Assembly: GCF_009068765.1 (NCBI RefSeq)
Contig: NZ_CP035534.1
Coordinates: 1,054,001 to 1,118,000, forward strand
Direction of reading: 5' to 3'
Length of the DNA stretch: 64,000 nt
Source of the DNA: Sulfurimonas hydrogeniphila
GTDB lineage: Bacteria; Campylobacterota; Campylobacteria; Campylobacterales; Sulfurimonadaceae
Below, piece by piece: positions 19,241-30,533 of the stretch (within the stretch, counting starts at the first letter, position 1; each line of letters begins with the position of its first letter). The notes beneath the pieces were generated by a model, which searched no databases, was not told the origin of the DNA, and saw only the letters and a list, made by a program, of their open reading frames with translations. The position numbers and the translations under genes are program-made.

Positions 19241-21832
19241 ATGCTACAAGCATTCATGGGTAAGGTATTTGGTACTGCAAATGACCGAGAATTAAAAAAA
19301 TATACTAAAAAAGTTAAAAAGATTAATGAACTTGAAAGCAAATATGAAGTTTTAAGTGATGATGCACTCAAAAATGCTTTTGAAGATTTGAAACAAAGTG
19401 TACAGAGCGGCGAGAAAACTCTGGATGATGTGTTGTATGATTCTTTTGCCATAACAAGAGAAGCTGCAAAACGTGTTTTGAATATGCGTCATTTTGATGT
19501 TCAGCTTATAGGTGGTATGGTTTTACATGAGGGTAGAATTGCCGAAATGAAAACCGGTGAGGGAAAAACTCTTGTGGCTACACTTGCCATTACTCTCAAT
19601 GCAATGACAGGCAAGGGCGTTCATTTGGTAACAGTGAATGATTATCTGGCTTCCCGTGATGCAAAAGAGATGGGTGTGCTGTACAATTTTCTGGGCTACA
19701 GTGTAGGCACGATTCTCGAAGACATGCATGATCCTGCAGAGAAAAAAGCTGCTTATGATGCGGATATTACCTACGGTACAAACAATGAGTTCGGCTTTGA
19801 CTATTTGCGTGACAATATGAGTTATTCAAAAGACCAGATGGTCCAGCGTGGACACAATTTCGTAATTGTCGATGAAGTGGATTCTATTTTAATTGATGAG
19901 GCGAGAACGCCTTTGATAATTTCAGGGCCCACAAACAGAAATATGCAGGATTATCTCAAAGCAAACAGAGTTGCTTTGGAATTGAATAAAGAGGAACATT
20001 TTACTGTTGATGAAAAAGACAAAGTGATATTGATTACAGAAGAGGGTATCACAAAAGCGGAAGAACTTTTTGGTGTTGAAAATCTTTACAGTGCAGAGAA
20101 TGCTTCTTTGCCGCATATGCTTGACCAGGCTTTAAAGGCAAATTACCTTTTTGAAAAAGATGTTGATTATGTTGTCAATGACGGGGAAGTGGTTATTGTT
20201 GACGAATTTACGGGCCGATTAAGCGAAGGACGTCGTTTTTCAGAAGGACTGCATCAGGCACTTGAAGCCAAAGAGGGTGTGGAAATAAAAGAAGAAACAC
20301 AAACACTTGCAGATATTACTTTTCAAAACTACTTCAGAATGTATGACAAACTTGCGGGAATGACAGGTACTGCCGAAACAGAGGCAACAGAATTTGCACA
20401 GATTTATAATTTGGATGTTGTTTCCATTCCTACAAATATTCCGATTGCAAGAAAAGATTTGAATGATTTAATATATAAAACAGAAGAAGAGAAATTTACA
20501 GCTGTTATTGAGACCATTAAAAAACTAAGCAAATCAGGACAACCTATTTTAATAGGGACGGCTTCTATTGAAAAATCTGAAGTTTTGCATGAAATACTGA
20601 AGAAGGAAAAAATTGCACATACTGTTTTAAATGCAAAAAACCATGCACAAGAGAGTGAAATTATTAAACATGCCGGAGCAAAGGGTGCTGTAACCATTGC
20701 GACAAATATGGCAGGACGTGGTGTTGACATTAAGGTAAGTGATGAAGTAAAAGAGCTCGGTGGTTTGTATATCATCGGAACCGAGAGACATGAAAACCGC
20801 CGTATTGACAACCAGCTGCGCGGACGTTCCGGGCGTCAGGGTGATCCCGGAACAACACAGTTTTATCTTTCACTTGAAGACAATCTTTTGCGAATATTCG
20901 GCAGTGATAAAATCAAGTCCATCATGGAAAGACTCGGTGTTGAAGACGGCGAATATATAGAATCAAGAATGGTCACCCGTGCAGTTGAAAAAGCACAGAA
21001 AAAAGTTGAAAATATGCACTATGAAGGGCGTAAGCAAATTGTTGAGTATGATGATGTTGCAAATGAGCAAAGAAAAATCGTTTATAAATTCAGAAATCAA
21101 CTTTTAAGTGATGATTATGATATTGCTGGTAAAATCGATGAAATCAGAGAAGAATATGTTGCAAATCTTTTAGCTCGCTCGGATATATTTGCCGGTGCAG
21201 ACAAAGAAGATTTTAATCTTGAAAAACTCTCTCAGCTTCTTAAGGAAGAGATGAATTTTGATTTGGATATCGAGCAGTTAAAAGAGCTTGAATACGAAGA
21301 GTTGTATGCCAAAGTTACAGAACTGTTAAAAACGGCTTATGATGAGAAGATGGGCGTGTTGGATGAGCAGACAAGACAGGATATAGAAAAAGAGTTTTAT
21401 CTCAAAGAGTTGGATAATGCCTGGAGAGAACATCTTTATGCAATGGACAATATGAAAACCGGTATTCGTTTGCGTGCATATAATCAAAAAGATCCTCTTG
21501 TTGAGTACAAAAAAGAGAGTTTTGGTCTTTTTGGCGAATTAATTAATGATATTAAATTCAATACAATCAAAACCTTGCAGATTATACAGTTCCAGATGGA
21601 ATCTCCGGAAGAAGAAGCTGCCAGAATTTCCAAACAGCTTGAAGAAGAGAAAAAAGCACAAGAAGCATTGATGCGGCTGAACCATCATGACAATGTGGAT
21701 ATTGATGCCGAAGATGATTTTGTTGTGAGTAAAAAAATAGCAAGAAATGACCCCTGTCCGTGCGGAAGCGGAAAAAAGTACAAGCAGTGCTGTGGAAAAA
21801 GCGGTCCGAAAAAAGGTGTTTTTGCTTCTTGA
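19241..21832 (+). CDS. secA: Protein translocase ATPase SecA
   Basis: Motor ATPase that pushes preproteins through SecYEG. Walker [19 protein letters not shown]-like [18 protein letters not shown], the preprotein cross-linking domain and [10 protein letters not shown] are all present; the second helicase half shows [11 protein letters not shown] and [13 protein letters not shown]. The C-terminus ends in a zinc-binding SEC-C motif [16 protein letters not shown] at 19241 is preferred over the in-frame TTG at 19235 because AAGG lies 6 bases before it. The stop overlaps the next gene by 4 bases. Residue count of 863 is standard. Confidence 0.98.
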   Translation: MLQAFMGKVFGTANDRELKKYTKKVKKINELESKYEVLSDDALKNAFEDLKQSVQSGEKTLDDVLYDSFAITREAAKRVLNMRHFDVQLIGGMVLHEGRIAEMKTGEGKTLVATLAITLNAMTGKGVHLVTVNDYLASRDAKEMGVLYNFLGYSVGTILEDMHDPAEKKAAYDADITYGTNNEFGFDYLRDNMSYSKDQMVQRGHNFVIVDEVDSILIDEARTPLIISGPTNRNMQDYLKANRVALELNKEEHFTVDEKDKVILITEEGITKAEELFGVENLYSAENASLPHMLDQALKANYLFEKDVDYVVNDGEVVIVDEFTGRLSEGRRFSEGLHQALEAKEGVEIKEETQTLADITFQNYFRMYDKLAGMTGTAETEATEFAQIYNLDVVSIPTNIPIARKDLNDLIYKTEEEKFTAVIETIKKLSKSGQPILIGTASIEKSEVLHEILKKEKIAHTVLNAKNHAQESEIIKHAGAKGAVTIATNMAGRGVDIKVSDEVKELGGLYIIGTERHENRRIDNQLRGRSGRQGDPGTTQFYLSLEDNLLRIFGSDKIKSIMERLGVEDGEYIESRMVTRAVEKAQKKVENMHYEGRKQIVEYDDVANEQRKIVYKFRNQLLSDDYDIAGKIDEIREEYVANLLARSDIFAGADKEDFNLEKLSQLLKEEMNFDLDIEQLKELEYEELYAKVTELLKTAYDEKMGVLDEQTRQDIEKEFYLKELDNAWREHLYAMDNMKTGIRLRAYNQKDPLVEYKKESFGLFGELINDIKFNTIKTLQIIQFQMESPEEEAARISKQLEEEKKAQEALMRLNHHDNVDIDAEDDFVVSKKIARNDPCPCGSGKKYKQCCGKSGPKKGVFAS

Positions 21833-23031
21833 AAAAATCAATAGTTTCTTACCTTGTGAAAAGATTTTTACGCTTTGACAAGGAGCAGCCTTTTATCTTT
21901 ATATCTGCACTTTTAGCCTTTATAGGAATTACGCTCGGTGTCATGGTACTTCTTATTGCCATGGCACTTATGAATGGTTTTGACAAAGAGTTTAAAGACA
22001 AACTGACTGTTATGAATTACCCTTTAACCATCATTCCAAAGTTTTACGGTGCTGTAAACAGCAATCTGCTTATGGATTTGGAAGAGAAATTTCCTTATTT
22101 GCAGTTTAGCCCTTACATTCAGTCTTCTGTGATGGCCAGAAGCGGTTCAAGACTTGAAGGCGGGTATCTCTTTGGCGTAAACTTTGAGGATGAAGTGAAA
22201 GTCAATTCGGTACTTGCAAAAGCAATTACCGGGCATACTTTTAAAAAATTTGATGTTGTTGTAGGAAAAACTCTTAAAGAAGAATTTAATTTACATGTAA
22301 ATGATAAACTGATGTATATTTTTACAAATGTGGAACCGGGCGGACTCTCTGTTACTCCAAAAATAAAGCGCTTTCAAATCAAGTCATTTTTTGATTCAGG
22401 GCTTTCTGCTTATGATAAAGCATACTCCTACACAACACTGGAGGCTATGCAGACCATAGAACATATGGCCGCAAATGAATATGACGGTATTCATATATAT
22501 TCCAAAGATCCACGAAAAGATATAAAAAAAATAAAAAAAGTGCTGCCAATCAGTGTAACAGTAAAAGGCTGGTGGGAAGACAATATGAATTTTTTTGCTG
22601 CTTTGGAGATGGAAAAAACTTCTCTTTTTATTGTCCTGATGCTTATTATTCTTATTGCTTCTATCAATATCATATCTTCTCTTTTAATGACTGTAATGAA
22701 CAGAAGAGGGGAAATAGCACTTTTGCTCTCTTTGGGTGCAACGACATCTGAAATTAAAAAAGTATTTTTGTATTTGGGAATTGTTATAGGAATTACCGGT
22801 ATTTTAGCCGGTATTGTCTTTGGACTGAGTGGTATATGGCTACTCAGTACTTTTGATATTGTCTCTTTGCCAAAAGATGTTTATCCTACTTCGAGACTTC
22901 CCCTGGACTTGACACTTCATGATTTCATTTTTATTGTCGCAGGTGCTTTTGGTATCGTTGTAGCTTCCTCTTATTATCCTGCCAAAAAGGCAAGTGAAGT
23001 AGATATACTGACTGTTCTTCGAAATGAGTAG
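21829..23031 (+). CDS. LolC/LolE-type lipoprotein-releasing permease
   Basis: Inner membrane permease of the ABC system that releases lipoproteins to LolA. With a TTG start overlapping the secA stop (TTGA) the protein is 400 residues. One membrane helix lies at about 23-46 ([25 protein letters not shown]), followed by a periplasmic domain of about 200 residues and three C-terminal helices with the FtsX-like text [22 protein letters not shown]. Only one permease gene is visible, so a homodimer (LolF-like) is possible. The LolD ATPase gene is not in the window. Tight coupling to secA is unusual outside this group. Confidence 0.85.
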   Translation: MKKSIVSYLVKRFLRFDKEQPFIFISALLAFIGITLGVMVLLIAMALMNGFDKEFKDKLTVMNYPLTIIPKFYGAVNSNLLMDLEEKFPYLQFSPYIQSSVMARSGSRLEGGYLFGVNFEDEVKVNSVLAKAITGHTFKKFDVVVGKTLKEEFNLHVNDKLMYIFTNVEPGGLSVTPKIKRFQIKSFFDSGLSAYDKAYSYTTLEAMQTIEHMAANEYDGIHIYSKDPRKDIKKIKKVLPISVTVKGWWEDNMNFFAALEMEKTSLFIVLMLIILIASINIISSLLMTVMNRRGEIALLLSLGATTSEIKKVFLYLGIVIGITGILAGIVFGLSGIWLLSTFDIVSLPKDVYPTSRLPLDLTLHDFIFIVAGAFGIVVASSYYPAKKASEVDILTVLRNE

Positions 23032-23032
23032 T

Positions 23033-23053
23033 AAAACTCCTAAAAGAGTTTTT
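23033..23053. terminator. Bidirectional hairpin between lolC/E and the AsmA-like gene
   Basis: Stem AAAACTC / GAGTTTT with loop CTAAAA and a T run on the plus strand, lying between converging genes 8 bases apart. The AsmA-like stop codon is inside the loop. Confidence 0.6.
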
Positions 23054-26000
23054 GAAGCACTTTAAAAGGAAAGGTAAGTGTTCTTTTGATGATATTGAGC
23101 GGTGCTACAATAATATCTTTGGCAACCATGGTACTTATAGTAGGATCGCTGAGCTTCCCTGTAACTTTGAGTGTGGTTGATATACTTTTTCCATCAAAAA
23201 TAATATAACCGACAAGTGGTACTTTTGAGAGATTACTTCCCAGATCTGTTTTTAAATTTAAAACCAAATTGATACTGTTCTTGTTGATATCCGCACTCCC
23301 TTTTCCGAGTATTGTCAATTCTTTGGATTCAAGATAAATATCTGAAATATCAAAGACACCTTTTTTTGCATGAAATTTTACATAGGCATTCTTTACATGT
23401 AAACCTTTTTTACTGTAACCAGGCAGTGAAAAAGTAACAAGAGAGGGTATTGTATTGACAAAAGCCAGGACATTATTGAGAAGTTTATAGTCAATCATTA
23501 CAGTATCATGCATGTAAAAAACACCCTTGTAGTCTTCAAGTGTTCCATTCATAGAAAAGTCCAGACTCCCACCACTGAATTTAGACGGGGCAAAGAGTTT
23601 TTCCATGAATTTATCATTAAAGTTTTCTCCATAAAGATGAAAAGTATTGTTTTCAAGCTTAAATCCTGCGTTTCCTTTTTTGTGAATCAGTTGTGCTGTT
23701 AGGATATTATTGTAATATTGCAGATGCATTGTATCTGAAACAGCGTATCGGTTGTTGCCAAGATAAAGATAGGAATCTATCGCATCTGCGGAAAGCTTAA
23801 AGTTGCCTGTTTTTGCATTTGACTGTGTTGCTATTTGTTTTGCAAGTTTGACAATAGCATCTATATTCAGACCGGCATCATGTATTTTGATTGCAACATC
23901 TTTATCTATTTTAATGTGCATTTTCTTGTTTACGTTGAGATAAATTTTTTGTTTTTTTGTAATTTCTCCTCTTACAGTGTAGGTGCTGATTTCCTTGTTT
24001 TTGTTGACTAGTAAATGATAAGGATAGTGTAAAGTTGCGCTAAACTGAGTATAGGGGGCATCGCTTTTTTTATAAAAACTGATTTTTCCTTCATTGAGTT
24101 TATATTTTTGTAAAAAAAGTGATTTTTTTGCAAGAATCTCAAGAGCATTAAGTGTTAATTTCCATTGTTTTTCATTGGAAACAAAAGAAGCATCAAGTTC
24201 TCGTGAATCTATTGTAATATTTTCGCCGTCAATATATCCGCCTAGCATTATTTTATTGTTTTTATAGAGTATGGCATCTGTTTTTGGGTTTTTCAATACA
24301 AAGTCATTTAAACTTATATGTGCTTTTTTTGAATCAAAATCATAATAAGCATAGACTTTTGTACTGATATAATCACTGATTTGTAAAAATGTATGTTTTA
24401 AATATATACTTTGTTTATCAAAATTTATATAAAAATTGCTTGCTTTGTATTGCGATCCGTTAACATTGAAAAATATATCTTCCTGTGAAGAGACAGATAA
24501 AACCTTGTCGTATTGTATGTGTAACGGTGTTACTGTTTGTGTGAGTTCTATACCGCTGTACTGTAGCTTTAAGAGATCTACATCAAGATTTGTTTTAGAT
24601 GCTTTGAGGTCTATTGTTCCATTGACATATCCATTTGTCATTTTCCAGATATTAAAATACGTTGCGGGTATATTTGCCTGCAGTTTTTTCAGATCAAAAT
24701 CTACTGAGAGTTTCTCTAACGTAATAATTTTGTTTTTGTATTGCCATTTTGAAGAATCTATATCTATTGTGTCCTGCTTTGGATTAATACGGTAGGCTAC
24801 ATGCAAAGGTCCTTTTTGTGTATCAAGAGAGAGACCCTGTGTCTCTATTTTGTGAAAGTTTAAATTTATTGTTCCTTCTGATTTCTTTGCATTAAAGCTT
24901 ACATATACATTCGCCGCAGCAATCTCTTTGTATTTTGCCTGCATTTTATCTATCAGCACATCATAATTATCAAGATGTATATGTGTATTGAAAATATCTA
25001 TATTCAGTCCAAGGTAGTCAAAGTTTGCTTTTTTGGTATAAAAGTCTCCTTTGGCATCTACATCAATTGTATGCAGGTTGACCTCTATCGTTAAATCTGT
25101 ATTGACTGTTCCTTTTCTTTGTAAAAAAGGCAGTTTTATTTTGTAGGTGTTCAATACATGTAACATGTCTTTGTTAAGCATACCCTCAAACAGCAAATGC
25201 AGTGTTAAAAGTTCTTCTTTTTTATTGAAGTCAATTTTAAGCCAGCTTTTTCCTAAATGCATGCCATACGTCAAAGCATTTTGAGGTTTTATATATAAAA
25301 CACCCTTTTTAAATTCAAGGTTTGTCTGCTTGCTTTTTACAGCCTCAAGTTTTGGATTGTATGTATAGATGAGTTTTTGTGCAACTGCCTGTATATATAT
25401 GTTTTTATAAGCATTTTGCAAATCACTATAATCAATAAAACCATGAAATTTTTGAATATCAAGATATTGCATTTTAATGGCAGTATATGCCCAGTATATT
25501 ACTTCTTTTGGCAAATGTGCGATTTTTATAAGGTGGGAAATATCAGTTATGTGTTTGTTGCTGACAACATTGTAGATGAGTTGTTTCGCATCTGCAATTG
25601 CATAAACAGTAAGGTTTGCATCATTATGAATATCAAGGTCAATTTTTGTGTATACTTTTTGTGCCTGTGTATCAAAAATAACACTGCCTTTTATAGTGAC
25701 AGCCCTTTTTTTGTCTTGAAACTTTTTTATTGAGACTGTAAGCAGATCTGTTTTTGCATAAATCTTCGATTCAAAATCAAAATCGGGAGATTGAAAAACA
25801 AAAAAGCCCTGATCACTATTCGTGTATTTAAAAGAGCCTGTGGCATTTCCAAATACTATGTTACTGACAACAAGAGAGCGAAACCAGTGTGTTGTTTGCG
25901 TAACAATTTTAAGATATTTACTGAATTCTTTAAAACTGACATTGTTCGCAGTTTTGTTTTTTTGTCTGTCAATTTTTAAGGTTTTAACAGAAACAGTAAG

Positions 26001-26183
26001 TCTGTCATCCCATTTGATATAAACATTTTTTGCATGAATATTTGATATAGAAACATTATCAAGATATAATCCATTTTGTAAAACTATAAACAAACCAACA
26101 AGAAGAAGAAACATGAAAGTAAAAAAAACAGCTATACTCGCGTATGTTTTCGCAATAATCTTCGTGATTGCATTATCTTTCAT
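23040..26183 (-). CDS. Very large AsmA/DUF3971-like envelope protein (1047 aa)
   Basis: A single N-terminal membrane helix (about residues 15-36) is followed by about 1000 residues of short, alternating beta strands without cysteine clusters. The C-terminus (GSADINKNSINLVLNLKTDLGS, SKVPLVGYIIF, DGKSISTTLKVTGKLSDP) matches the AsmA-like C-terminal region found in YhdP/TamB-type bridge proteins thought to carry phospholipid to the outer membrane. Its ATG at 26183 has TAAGG 8 bases upstream and is therefore preferred over an internal ATG at 26114; the start overlaps mltG by 71 bases on the opposite strand. Function is inferred from family shape, not from a catalytic motif. Confidence 0.75.
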   Translation of the reverse strand: MKDNAITKIIAKTYASIAVFFTFMFLLLVGLFIVLQNGLYLDNVSISNIHAKNVYIKWDDRLTVSVKTLKIDRQKNKTANNVSFKEFSKYLKIVTQTTHWFRSLVVSNIVFGNATGSFKYTNSDQGFFVFQSPDFDFESKIYAKTDLLTVSIKKFQDKKRAVTIKGSVIFDTQAQKVYTKIDLDIHNDANLTVYAIADAKQLIYNVVSNKHITDISHLIKIAHLPKEVIYWAYTAIKMQYLDIQKFHGFIDYSDLQNAYKNIYIQAVAQKLIYTYNPKLEAVKSKQTNLEFKKGVLYIKPQNALTYGMHLGKSWLKIDFNKKEELLTLHLLFEGMLNKDMLHVLNTYKIKLPFLQRKGTVNTDLTIEVNLHTIDVDAKGDFYTKKANFDYLGLNIDIFNTHIHLDNYDVLIDKMQAKYKEIAAANVYVSFNAKKSEGTINLNFHKIETQGLSLDTQKGPLHVAYRINPKQDTIDIDSSKWQYKNKIITLEKLSVDFDLKKLQANIPATYFNIWKMTNGYVNGTIDLKASKTNLDVDLLKLQYSGIELTQTVTPLHIQYDKVLSVSSQEDIFFNVNGSQYKASNFYINFDKQSIYLKHTFLQISDYISTKVYAYYDFDSKKAHISLNDFVLKNPKTDAILYKNNKIMLGGYIDGENITIDSRELDASFVSNEKQWKLTLNALEILAKKSLFLQKYKLNEGKISFYKKSDAPYTQFSATLHYPYHLLVNKNKEISTYTVRGEITKKQKIYLNVNKKMHIKIDKDVAIKIHDAGLNIDAIVKLAKQIATQSNAKTGNFKLSADAIDSYLYLGNNRYAVSDTMHLQYYNNILTAQLIHKKGNAGFKLENNTFHLYGENFNDKFMEKLFAPSKFSGGSLDFSMNGTLEDYKGVFYMHDTVMIDYKLLNNVLAFVNTIPSLVTFSLPGYSKKGLHVKNAYVKFHAKKGVFDISDIYLESKELTILGKGSADINKNSINLVLNLKTDLGSNLSKVPLVGYIIFDGKSISTTLKVTGKLSDPTISTMVAKDIIVAPLNIIKRTLTFPFKVLQKLF

Positions 26184-27057
26184 GTATTACCTTAATAAAC
26201 CTATTTATACGCCCAAAGTCCTCTATATTCCTGCAGGCTCTATTAACAAAATTATAACACAATTGCAGTCTAAAAATTATGATGTCTGTAAAATCGATTC
26301 TTTTCTTTTACGGATGATTGGCTCCCCTCAAAGCGGATGGATAAATTTACAGACAAGGGCTAATACCAAAGCGGATTTTTTATATAAACTGACAAGATCC
26401 AAGGCAGCTTTGCAAAATGTTACACTTATTCCGGGAGAGACTACCTATATATTTTTAAATCAACTGGCAAGTAATTTGCATCTCAACAGACAAAAATTAC
26501 AAAATGAATTCGACAAGCATGCTCCAATAAAAGAGGGCGTTTTTATTCCTGATACCTACAGACTTCCTTTGGGCATTACGGAAAAAGAGCTTATAAAAGT
26601 GTTACTAAACAGCTCACACAGAAAAATGAAAGAACTCTCTCTAAAGTTTTTCGGCAATTATAATGAAAAGAAATGGTTTCGATATGTAGCAATAGCTTCA
26701 ATAATTCAAAAAGAATCAGCCAGTGCAAAAGAGATGCCTTTGGTGAGTTCTGTTATATACAACAGAATAAACAAAGGAATGAAACTGCAAATGGACGGAA
26801 CGCTTAACTACGGAAAGTATTCGCACCAAAAGGTCACACCCTACCGAATTAAAAATGATACTACAACATACAATACATACAGACATGCAGGGCTCCCAAC
26901 TGCTCCTGTTTGCAATGTAAGTATTGATGCCATACGGGCTGCGGTATTTCCGAAAAAAACCAAGTATCTCTATTTTATGAAATCCAAAAACGGAACACAT
27001 GACTTTACATGTAACTATTCTACACATTTACGCAACATAAAGCGTGCTACAAAATGA
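26113..27057 (+). CDS. mltG: Endolytic murein transglycosylase MltG
   Basis: Cleaves nascent peptidoglycan glycan strands at the inner membrane and sets strand length. One membrane helix at about residues 7-28, a LysM-like region (YIPAGSINKIITQL), then the YceG catalytic domain: GVFIPDTYRLPLG, SIIQKESA with the likely catalytic glutamate, VSSVIYNRINKGMKLQMDGTLNYG and TYRHAGLPTAPVCNVS. The length of 314 residues is typical. The membrane helix forces use of the 26113 ATG, so the 71-base overlap with the divergent AsmA-like gene is real unless that gene starts later. Confidence 0.92.
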   Translation: MKVKKTAILAYVFAIIFVIALSFMYYLNKPIYTPKVLYIPAGSINKIITQLQSKNYDVCKIDSFLLRMIGSPQSGWINLQTRANTKADFLYKLTRSKAALQNVTLIPGETTYIFLNQLASNLHLNRQKLQNEFDKHAPIKEGVFIPDTYRLPLGITEKELIKVLLNSSHRKMKELSLKFFGNYNEKKWFRYVAIASIIQKESASAKEMPLVSSVIYNRINKGMKLQMDGTLNYGKYSHQKVTPYRIKNDTTTYNTYRHAGLPTAPVCNVSIDAIRAAVFPKKTKYLYFMKSKNGTHDFTCNYSTHLRNIKRATK

Positions 27058-27139
27058 AACAAAAAAGAAAGATAATGTGAACTTTTTCCTGTCAATGCCC
27101 TGTTTGTTTCTCTTAAGTGTTATTATTTAATTCGTAAAG

Positions 27140-27162
27140 TTCATAAATATATAATTTATGAA
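27140..27162 (+). promoter_or_regulatory. Palindrome overlapping the probable icd -10 box
   Basis: TTCATAAAT-N5-ATTTATGAA, a perfect 9-bp inverted repeat 26 bases before the icd start. A TATAAT (27150-27155) sits across its centre, the position expected for a repressor site. AT-richness makes chance symmetry more likely than usual. Confidence 0.4.
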
Positions 27163-27188
27163 TAAATATTAACTCAGAAGGACAGAAC

Positions 27189-29366
27189 ATGTCAAAAATT
27201 ATTTGGTCAAAAATTGATGAAGCTCCGGCTTTAGCAACATATTCTTTATTGCCAATCGTAAATGCTTTTACAAAAGAAGCAGGTGTAGAAGTTGTAACTA
27301 GTGATATTTCACTTGCAGGGAGAGTTTTAGCAGCAATGGGTCTTGGAGAAGACGAGTTGTCTAAGCTTGGTGAACTTGTGCAAAAACCGGAAGCGAACAT
27401 TATTAAGCTTCCAAATATTTCTGCTTCAGTTGGTCAATTAAAAGATTGTATTGCGGAACTTCAGTCTCAAGGGTATGATATTCCGAACTACCCGGAAAAT
27501 CCTGCAAATGCCCAAGAGGAAGCTATCCAGGCTAAATACAGTACTTGTCTCGGTTCTGCAGTCAATCCTGTCCTTCGTGAAGGAAACTCTGACAGACGTG
27601 CAGCACATGCAGTTAAAAAATATGCACAAAAACATCCACACAGACTGAAGCCTTTTGCTGAAAACTCAAAAGCTTATGTTGCTCACATGAACGGTGACGG
27701 TGATTTTTATGCAAATGAACAGTCAGTAACTATGGACAAAGCGCAAAAAGTGACAATTGCATTAAACGGTAAAGAGTTAAAAACTATTGATGCTCTTGAG
27801 AAAGAAATTCTTGACGGTACATTTATGTCAGTGAAAAAGTTAAGAGCATTTATCCAAAAAAGTATTGATGAGGCAAAAGAGAAAGGTGTTATATGGTCTA
27901 TTCACCTCAAAGCCACAATGATGAAAATCTCTGATCCGATTATGTTTGGTCATGCATTCCAGGTTTTCTTCAAAGAAGTTTTTGACAAATACGCAGATTT
28001 ATTCGCTGAATTAGGTGTTAATCCAAATCTTGGTATGAGTGATTTGGAGAAAAAAATTGCCGGTCACCCAAAAGAAGCAGAAATCAAAGCTGCTTTCCAG
28101 GCAGTAGTTGATGCTGATGCACCGAGAATTGCTATGGTTGACTCTGACAAAGGGACAACAAACTTCAATGCTTCGAATGATGTAATTATTGATGCGTCTA
28201 TGCCTGTTGTTGTACGTGAAGGCGGTAAGCAGTGGGACAGAACAGGTGCGGCTGATGAGTGTGTTGCTGTTATTCCTGACAGTACCTATGCAATGTTTCA
28301 CCAAGAGATGGTAGCTGACTGTGTGAAAAACGGCCAATATGATGTAACTACTATGGGTAATGTTGCAAATGTCGGACTTATGGCACAAAAAGCAGAAGAG
28401 TATGGTTCTCACCCGACAACTTTTGAGCTTGAAGAAGACGGCACAGTGACAGTAACGGCTGAAGACGGTACAGAACTTATGAAATTTGAGTGTGAAAAAG
28501 GCGATATCTGGAGAATGTCCCGTGTGAAAGACATTCCGATTCAAGACTGGGTGCGTTTGGCGGTTGAACGTGCAAGAATTACAGGAAATCCTGCCGTATT
28601 CTGGTTGGATGAAGATCGTGCACATGATGCGCAGATGATTAAAAAAGTAAACAAATACTTAAATGACCATGACACGACAGGTTTGGATATTAAAATCATG
28701 GATGTTGCTTCTGCTACAAGATTCACAAACGAAAGAGTAAGAGCAGGCAAAGACACAATCTCTGTAACCGGTAATGTTCTTCGTGACCACTTGACAGATA
28801 TGTACCCGATTTTAGAGCTTGGAACATCTGCAAAAATGCTTTCAATTGTTCCATTGTTAGCTGGCGGCGGTCTGTTTGAAACAGGTGCCGGCGGATCTGC
28901 TCCTAAACATGTGGATCAGTTCTTAGAGTGCGGTCACCTCAGATGGGATTCATTAGGTGAGTTTTTAGCATTGGCTGAGTCACTTAGAATGATGTACCAA
29001 AAAAGTGAAGACAGCAAAATCGGTGCATTGACAGAAGGTCTTGACAAAGCAAACGAAGGTTACCTTGACAATGATAAAGCGCCGAGCAGAAAATGCGGTG
29101 AGCCTGATAACAAAGCGTCTCATTACTGGGTAGCACGCTACTGGGCTGAGGCACTCAGTACACAGACTGCTGACACTGCTTTGGCAGAGAAGTTTACGCC
29201 GATTGCCGAAACACTTATCAAAAATGAAGAAAAAATTCTTTCCGAGCTTGCTGCTGCGGAAGGTTCTCCGAAAGATATCGGTGGGTATTTCCACCCGGAT
29301 GATGCCAAAGCTGAAAAAGCAATGCGTCCGTCTGCAACATTGAATGCAATAATTGATTCAATCTAA
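27189..29366 (+). CDS. icd: Isocitrate dehydrogenase, monomeric NADP type
   Basis: Interconverts isocitrate and 2-oxoglutarate plus CO2 with NADP. The 725-residue protein belongs to the monomeric family, unrelated in length to the 45-kDa dimeric enzyme: N-terminal [20 protein letters not shown], substrate region [32 protein letters not shown] and [24 protein letters not shown] follows GAAGGA. The enzyme would connect acnB with oorDABC; in organisms using the reductive cycle it runs as a carboxylase. A strong terminator follows. Confidence 0.97.
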   Translation: MSKIIWSKIDEAPALATYSLLPIVNAFTKEAGVEVVTSDISLAGRVLAAMGLGEDELSKLGELVQKPEANIIKLPNISASVGQLKDCIAELQSQGYDIPNYPENPANAQEEAIQAKYSTCLGSAVNPVLREGNSDRRAAHAVKKYAQKHPHRLKPFAENSKAYVAHMNGDGDFYANEQSVTMDKAQKVTIALNGKELKTIDALEKEILDGTFMSVKKLRAFIQKSIDEAKEKGVIWSIHLKATMMKISDPIMFGHAFQVFFKEVFDKYADLFAELGVNPNLGMSDLEKKIAGHPKEAEIKAAFQAVVDADAPRIAMVDSDKGTTNFNASNDVIIDASMPVVVREGGKQWDRTGAADECVAVIPDSTYAMFHQEMVADCVKNGQYDVTTMGNVANVGLMAQKAEEYGSHPTTFELEEDGTVTVTAEDGTELMKFECEKGDIWRMSRVKDIPIQDWVRLAVERARITGNPAVFWLDEDRAHDAQMIKKVNKYLNDHDTTGLDIKIMDVASATRFTNERVRAGKDTISVTGNVLRDHLTDMYPILELGTSAKMLSIVPLLAGGGLFETGAGGSAPKHVDQFLECGHLRWDSLGEFLALAESLRMMYQKSEDSKIGALTEGLDKANEGYLDNDKAPSRKCGEPDNKASHYWVARYWAEALSTQTADTALAEKFTPIAETLIKNEEKILSELAAAEGSPKDIGGYFHPDDAKAEKAMRPSATLNAIIDSI

Positions 29367-29374
29367 GTTGAATT

Positions 29375-29407
29375 ATATCGTGCGTAAGGTATACTTACGC
29401 ACGATAT
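29375..29407 (+). terminator. Rho-independent terminator of icd
   Basis: Perfect 14-bp stem ATATCGTGCGTAAG / CTTACGCACGATAT with a 5-base loop, followed within 4 bases by CTCTTTTTT. It starts 8 bases after the icd stop. Confidence 0.9.
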
Positions 29408-29494
29408 TCCTCTTTTTTATGTAACTCTTATTTTAACAGGTGCTATATACAAAAGATGAATGCCGTTTCATCTAAACTTTCGATGTCTGAATAT

Positions 29495-29530
29495 ACTTAA
29501 ATGTTATGTGTTCGCACATATTGTTTAAGT
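29495..29530 (+). promoter_or_regulatory. Long interrupted inverted repeat in the mdh leader
   Basis: Arms ACTTAAATGTTATGTG and CACATATTGTTTAAGT around a TTCG loop: 13 of 16 positions pair, with a central 3-base mismatch. It ends 43 bases before the mdh ATG. A TTCG loop on an ATGTG/CACAT stem favours an RNA hairpin, but a regulator operator is equally possible. Confidence 0.5.
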
Positions 29531-29573
29531 GTACTGTACTAGTCATCATACTATTTAATATTAAGGAGCATAT

Positions 29574-30530
29574 ATGAGTCAAGGAAAAAGAGTAGGGATA
29601 GTAGGTGCTGGTAATGTTGGTGCAACAGTAGCATACTCTCTGGCAATGCTTGGATCGTGTCATGAAATTATTCTTCGTGACAATAAAATAGATGTAGCAA
29701 AAGGAAAGGCTCTCGATATGTCTCAGGCAGCTTCTGCTGTAAGAAGTCATACCGTGGTTAAAGTTGCTGAAGAGATGTCGGATCTGGTTGACTGTGATGT
29801 TGTTGTTGTAACTGCCGGCAGTCCAAGACTTCCAGGTATGAGTCGTGATGACTTATTGATGATAAATGCAAAAATTACAAAAGAAGTTATAAAAGGTATT
29901 GCAAAATACTCTCCAAATGCAGTTGTTATCATGGTTTCAAATCCGCTTGATGCGATGACATATGTAGCACTTAAAGAGAGTGGATTTGACAGAAGCCGTG
30001 TTATCGGAATGGCTGGAATCCTGGACAGTTCAAGAATGGCAGCATTTATACAGGAAAAGCTTGGTTACGGCGGAGGGCAGATTCGTGCTTCGGTTATGGG
30101 CGGACACGGAGATGATATGGTGCCGCTTCCTCGCTACTCCACTGTAGCGGGTGTACCGCTTTCTGATGTGCTGACGAATGATGAAATTGCCGAAATTGTT
30201 GACAGAACCCGCCACGGCGGTGCTGAAATTGTGGGATACCTAAAAACAGGTTCAGCTTATTATGCGCCTGCAAAATCAACAGCGATTATGGTGGATGCAA
30301 TTTTAAAAGATACAAAACAGATTCACCCTTGTGCGGTATGCCTTGAAGGTGAATACGGTTACAGTGATGTAGTTTCGGGGGTTCCTGTAATGCTTGGTGC
30401 AAAGGGTGCTGAAAAAATCATTGAAGTGACACTCGATGAAAAAGAAAAAGCAATGTTTGCAAAATCCTGTAAATCAGTTCAGGATTTGATAGATACATTA
30501 AAAGAAAATAATTTTTTTGAAGGGAAATAA
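29574..30530 (+). CDS. mdh: Malate dehydrogenase
   Basis: NAD-dependent interconversion of malate and oxaloacetate. Rossmann motif [18 protein letters not shown] at the N-terminus, [17 protein letters not shown], the substrate arginine region and the catalytic [16 protein letters not shown] are present; the 318-residue length and lactate-dehydrogenase-like sequence place it in the LDH-like MDH group. AAGGAG lies 6 bases before ATG. It is followed by fumC after 3 bases, so the two share an mRNA. Confidence 0.97.
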   Translation: MSQGKRVGIVGAGNVGATVAYSLAMLGSCHEIILRDNKIDVAKGKALDMSQAASAVRSHTVVKVAEEMSDLVDCDVVVVTAGSPRLPGMSRDDLLMINAKITKEVIKGIAKYSPNAVVIMVSNPLDAMTYVALKESGFDRSRVIGMAGILDSSRMAAFIQEKLGYGGGQIRASVMGGHGDDMVPLPRYSTVAGVPLSDVLTNDEIAEIVDRTRHGGAEIVGYLKTGSAYYAPAKSTAIMVDAILKDTKQIHPCAVCLEGEYGYSDVVSGVPVMLGAKGAEKIIEVTLDEKEKAMFAKSCKSVQDLIDTLKENNFFEGK

Positions 30531-30533
30531 AGA

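Noticed and set aside
28011-28625. 204-codon minus-strand frame inside icd
   Set aside because: Antisense to the strongly conserved icd; Cys/His/Phe-rich, low-complexity translation without any motif.
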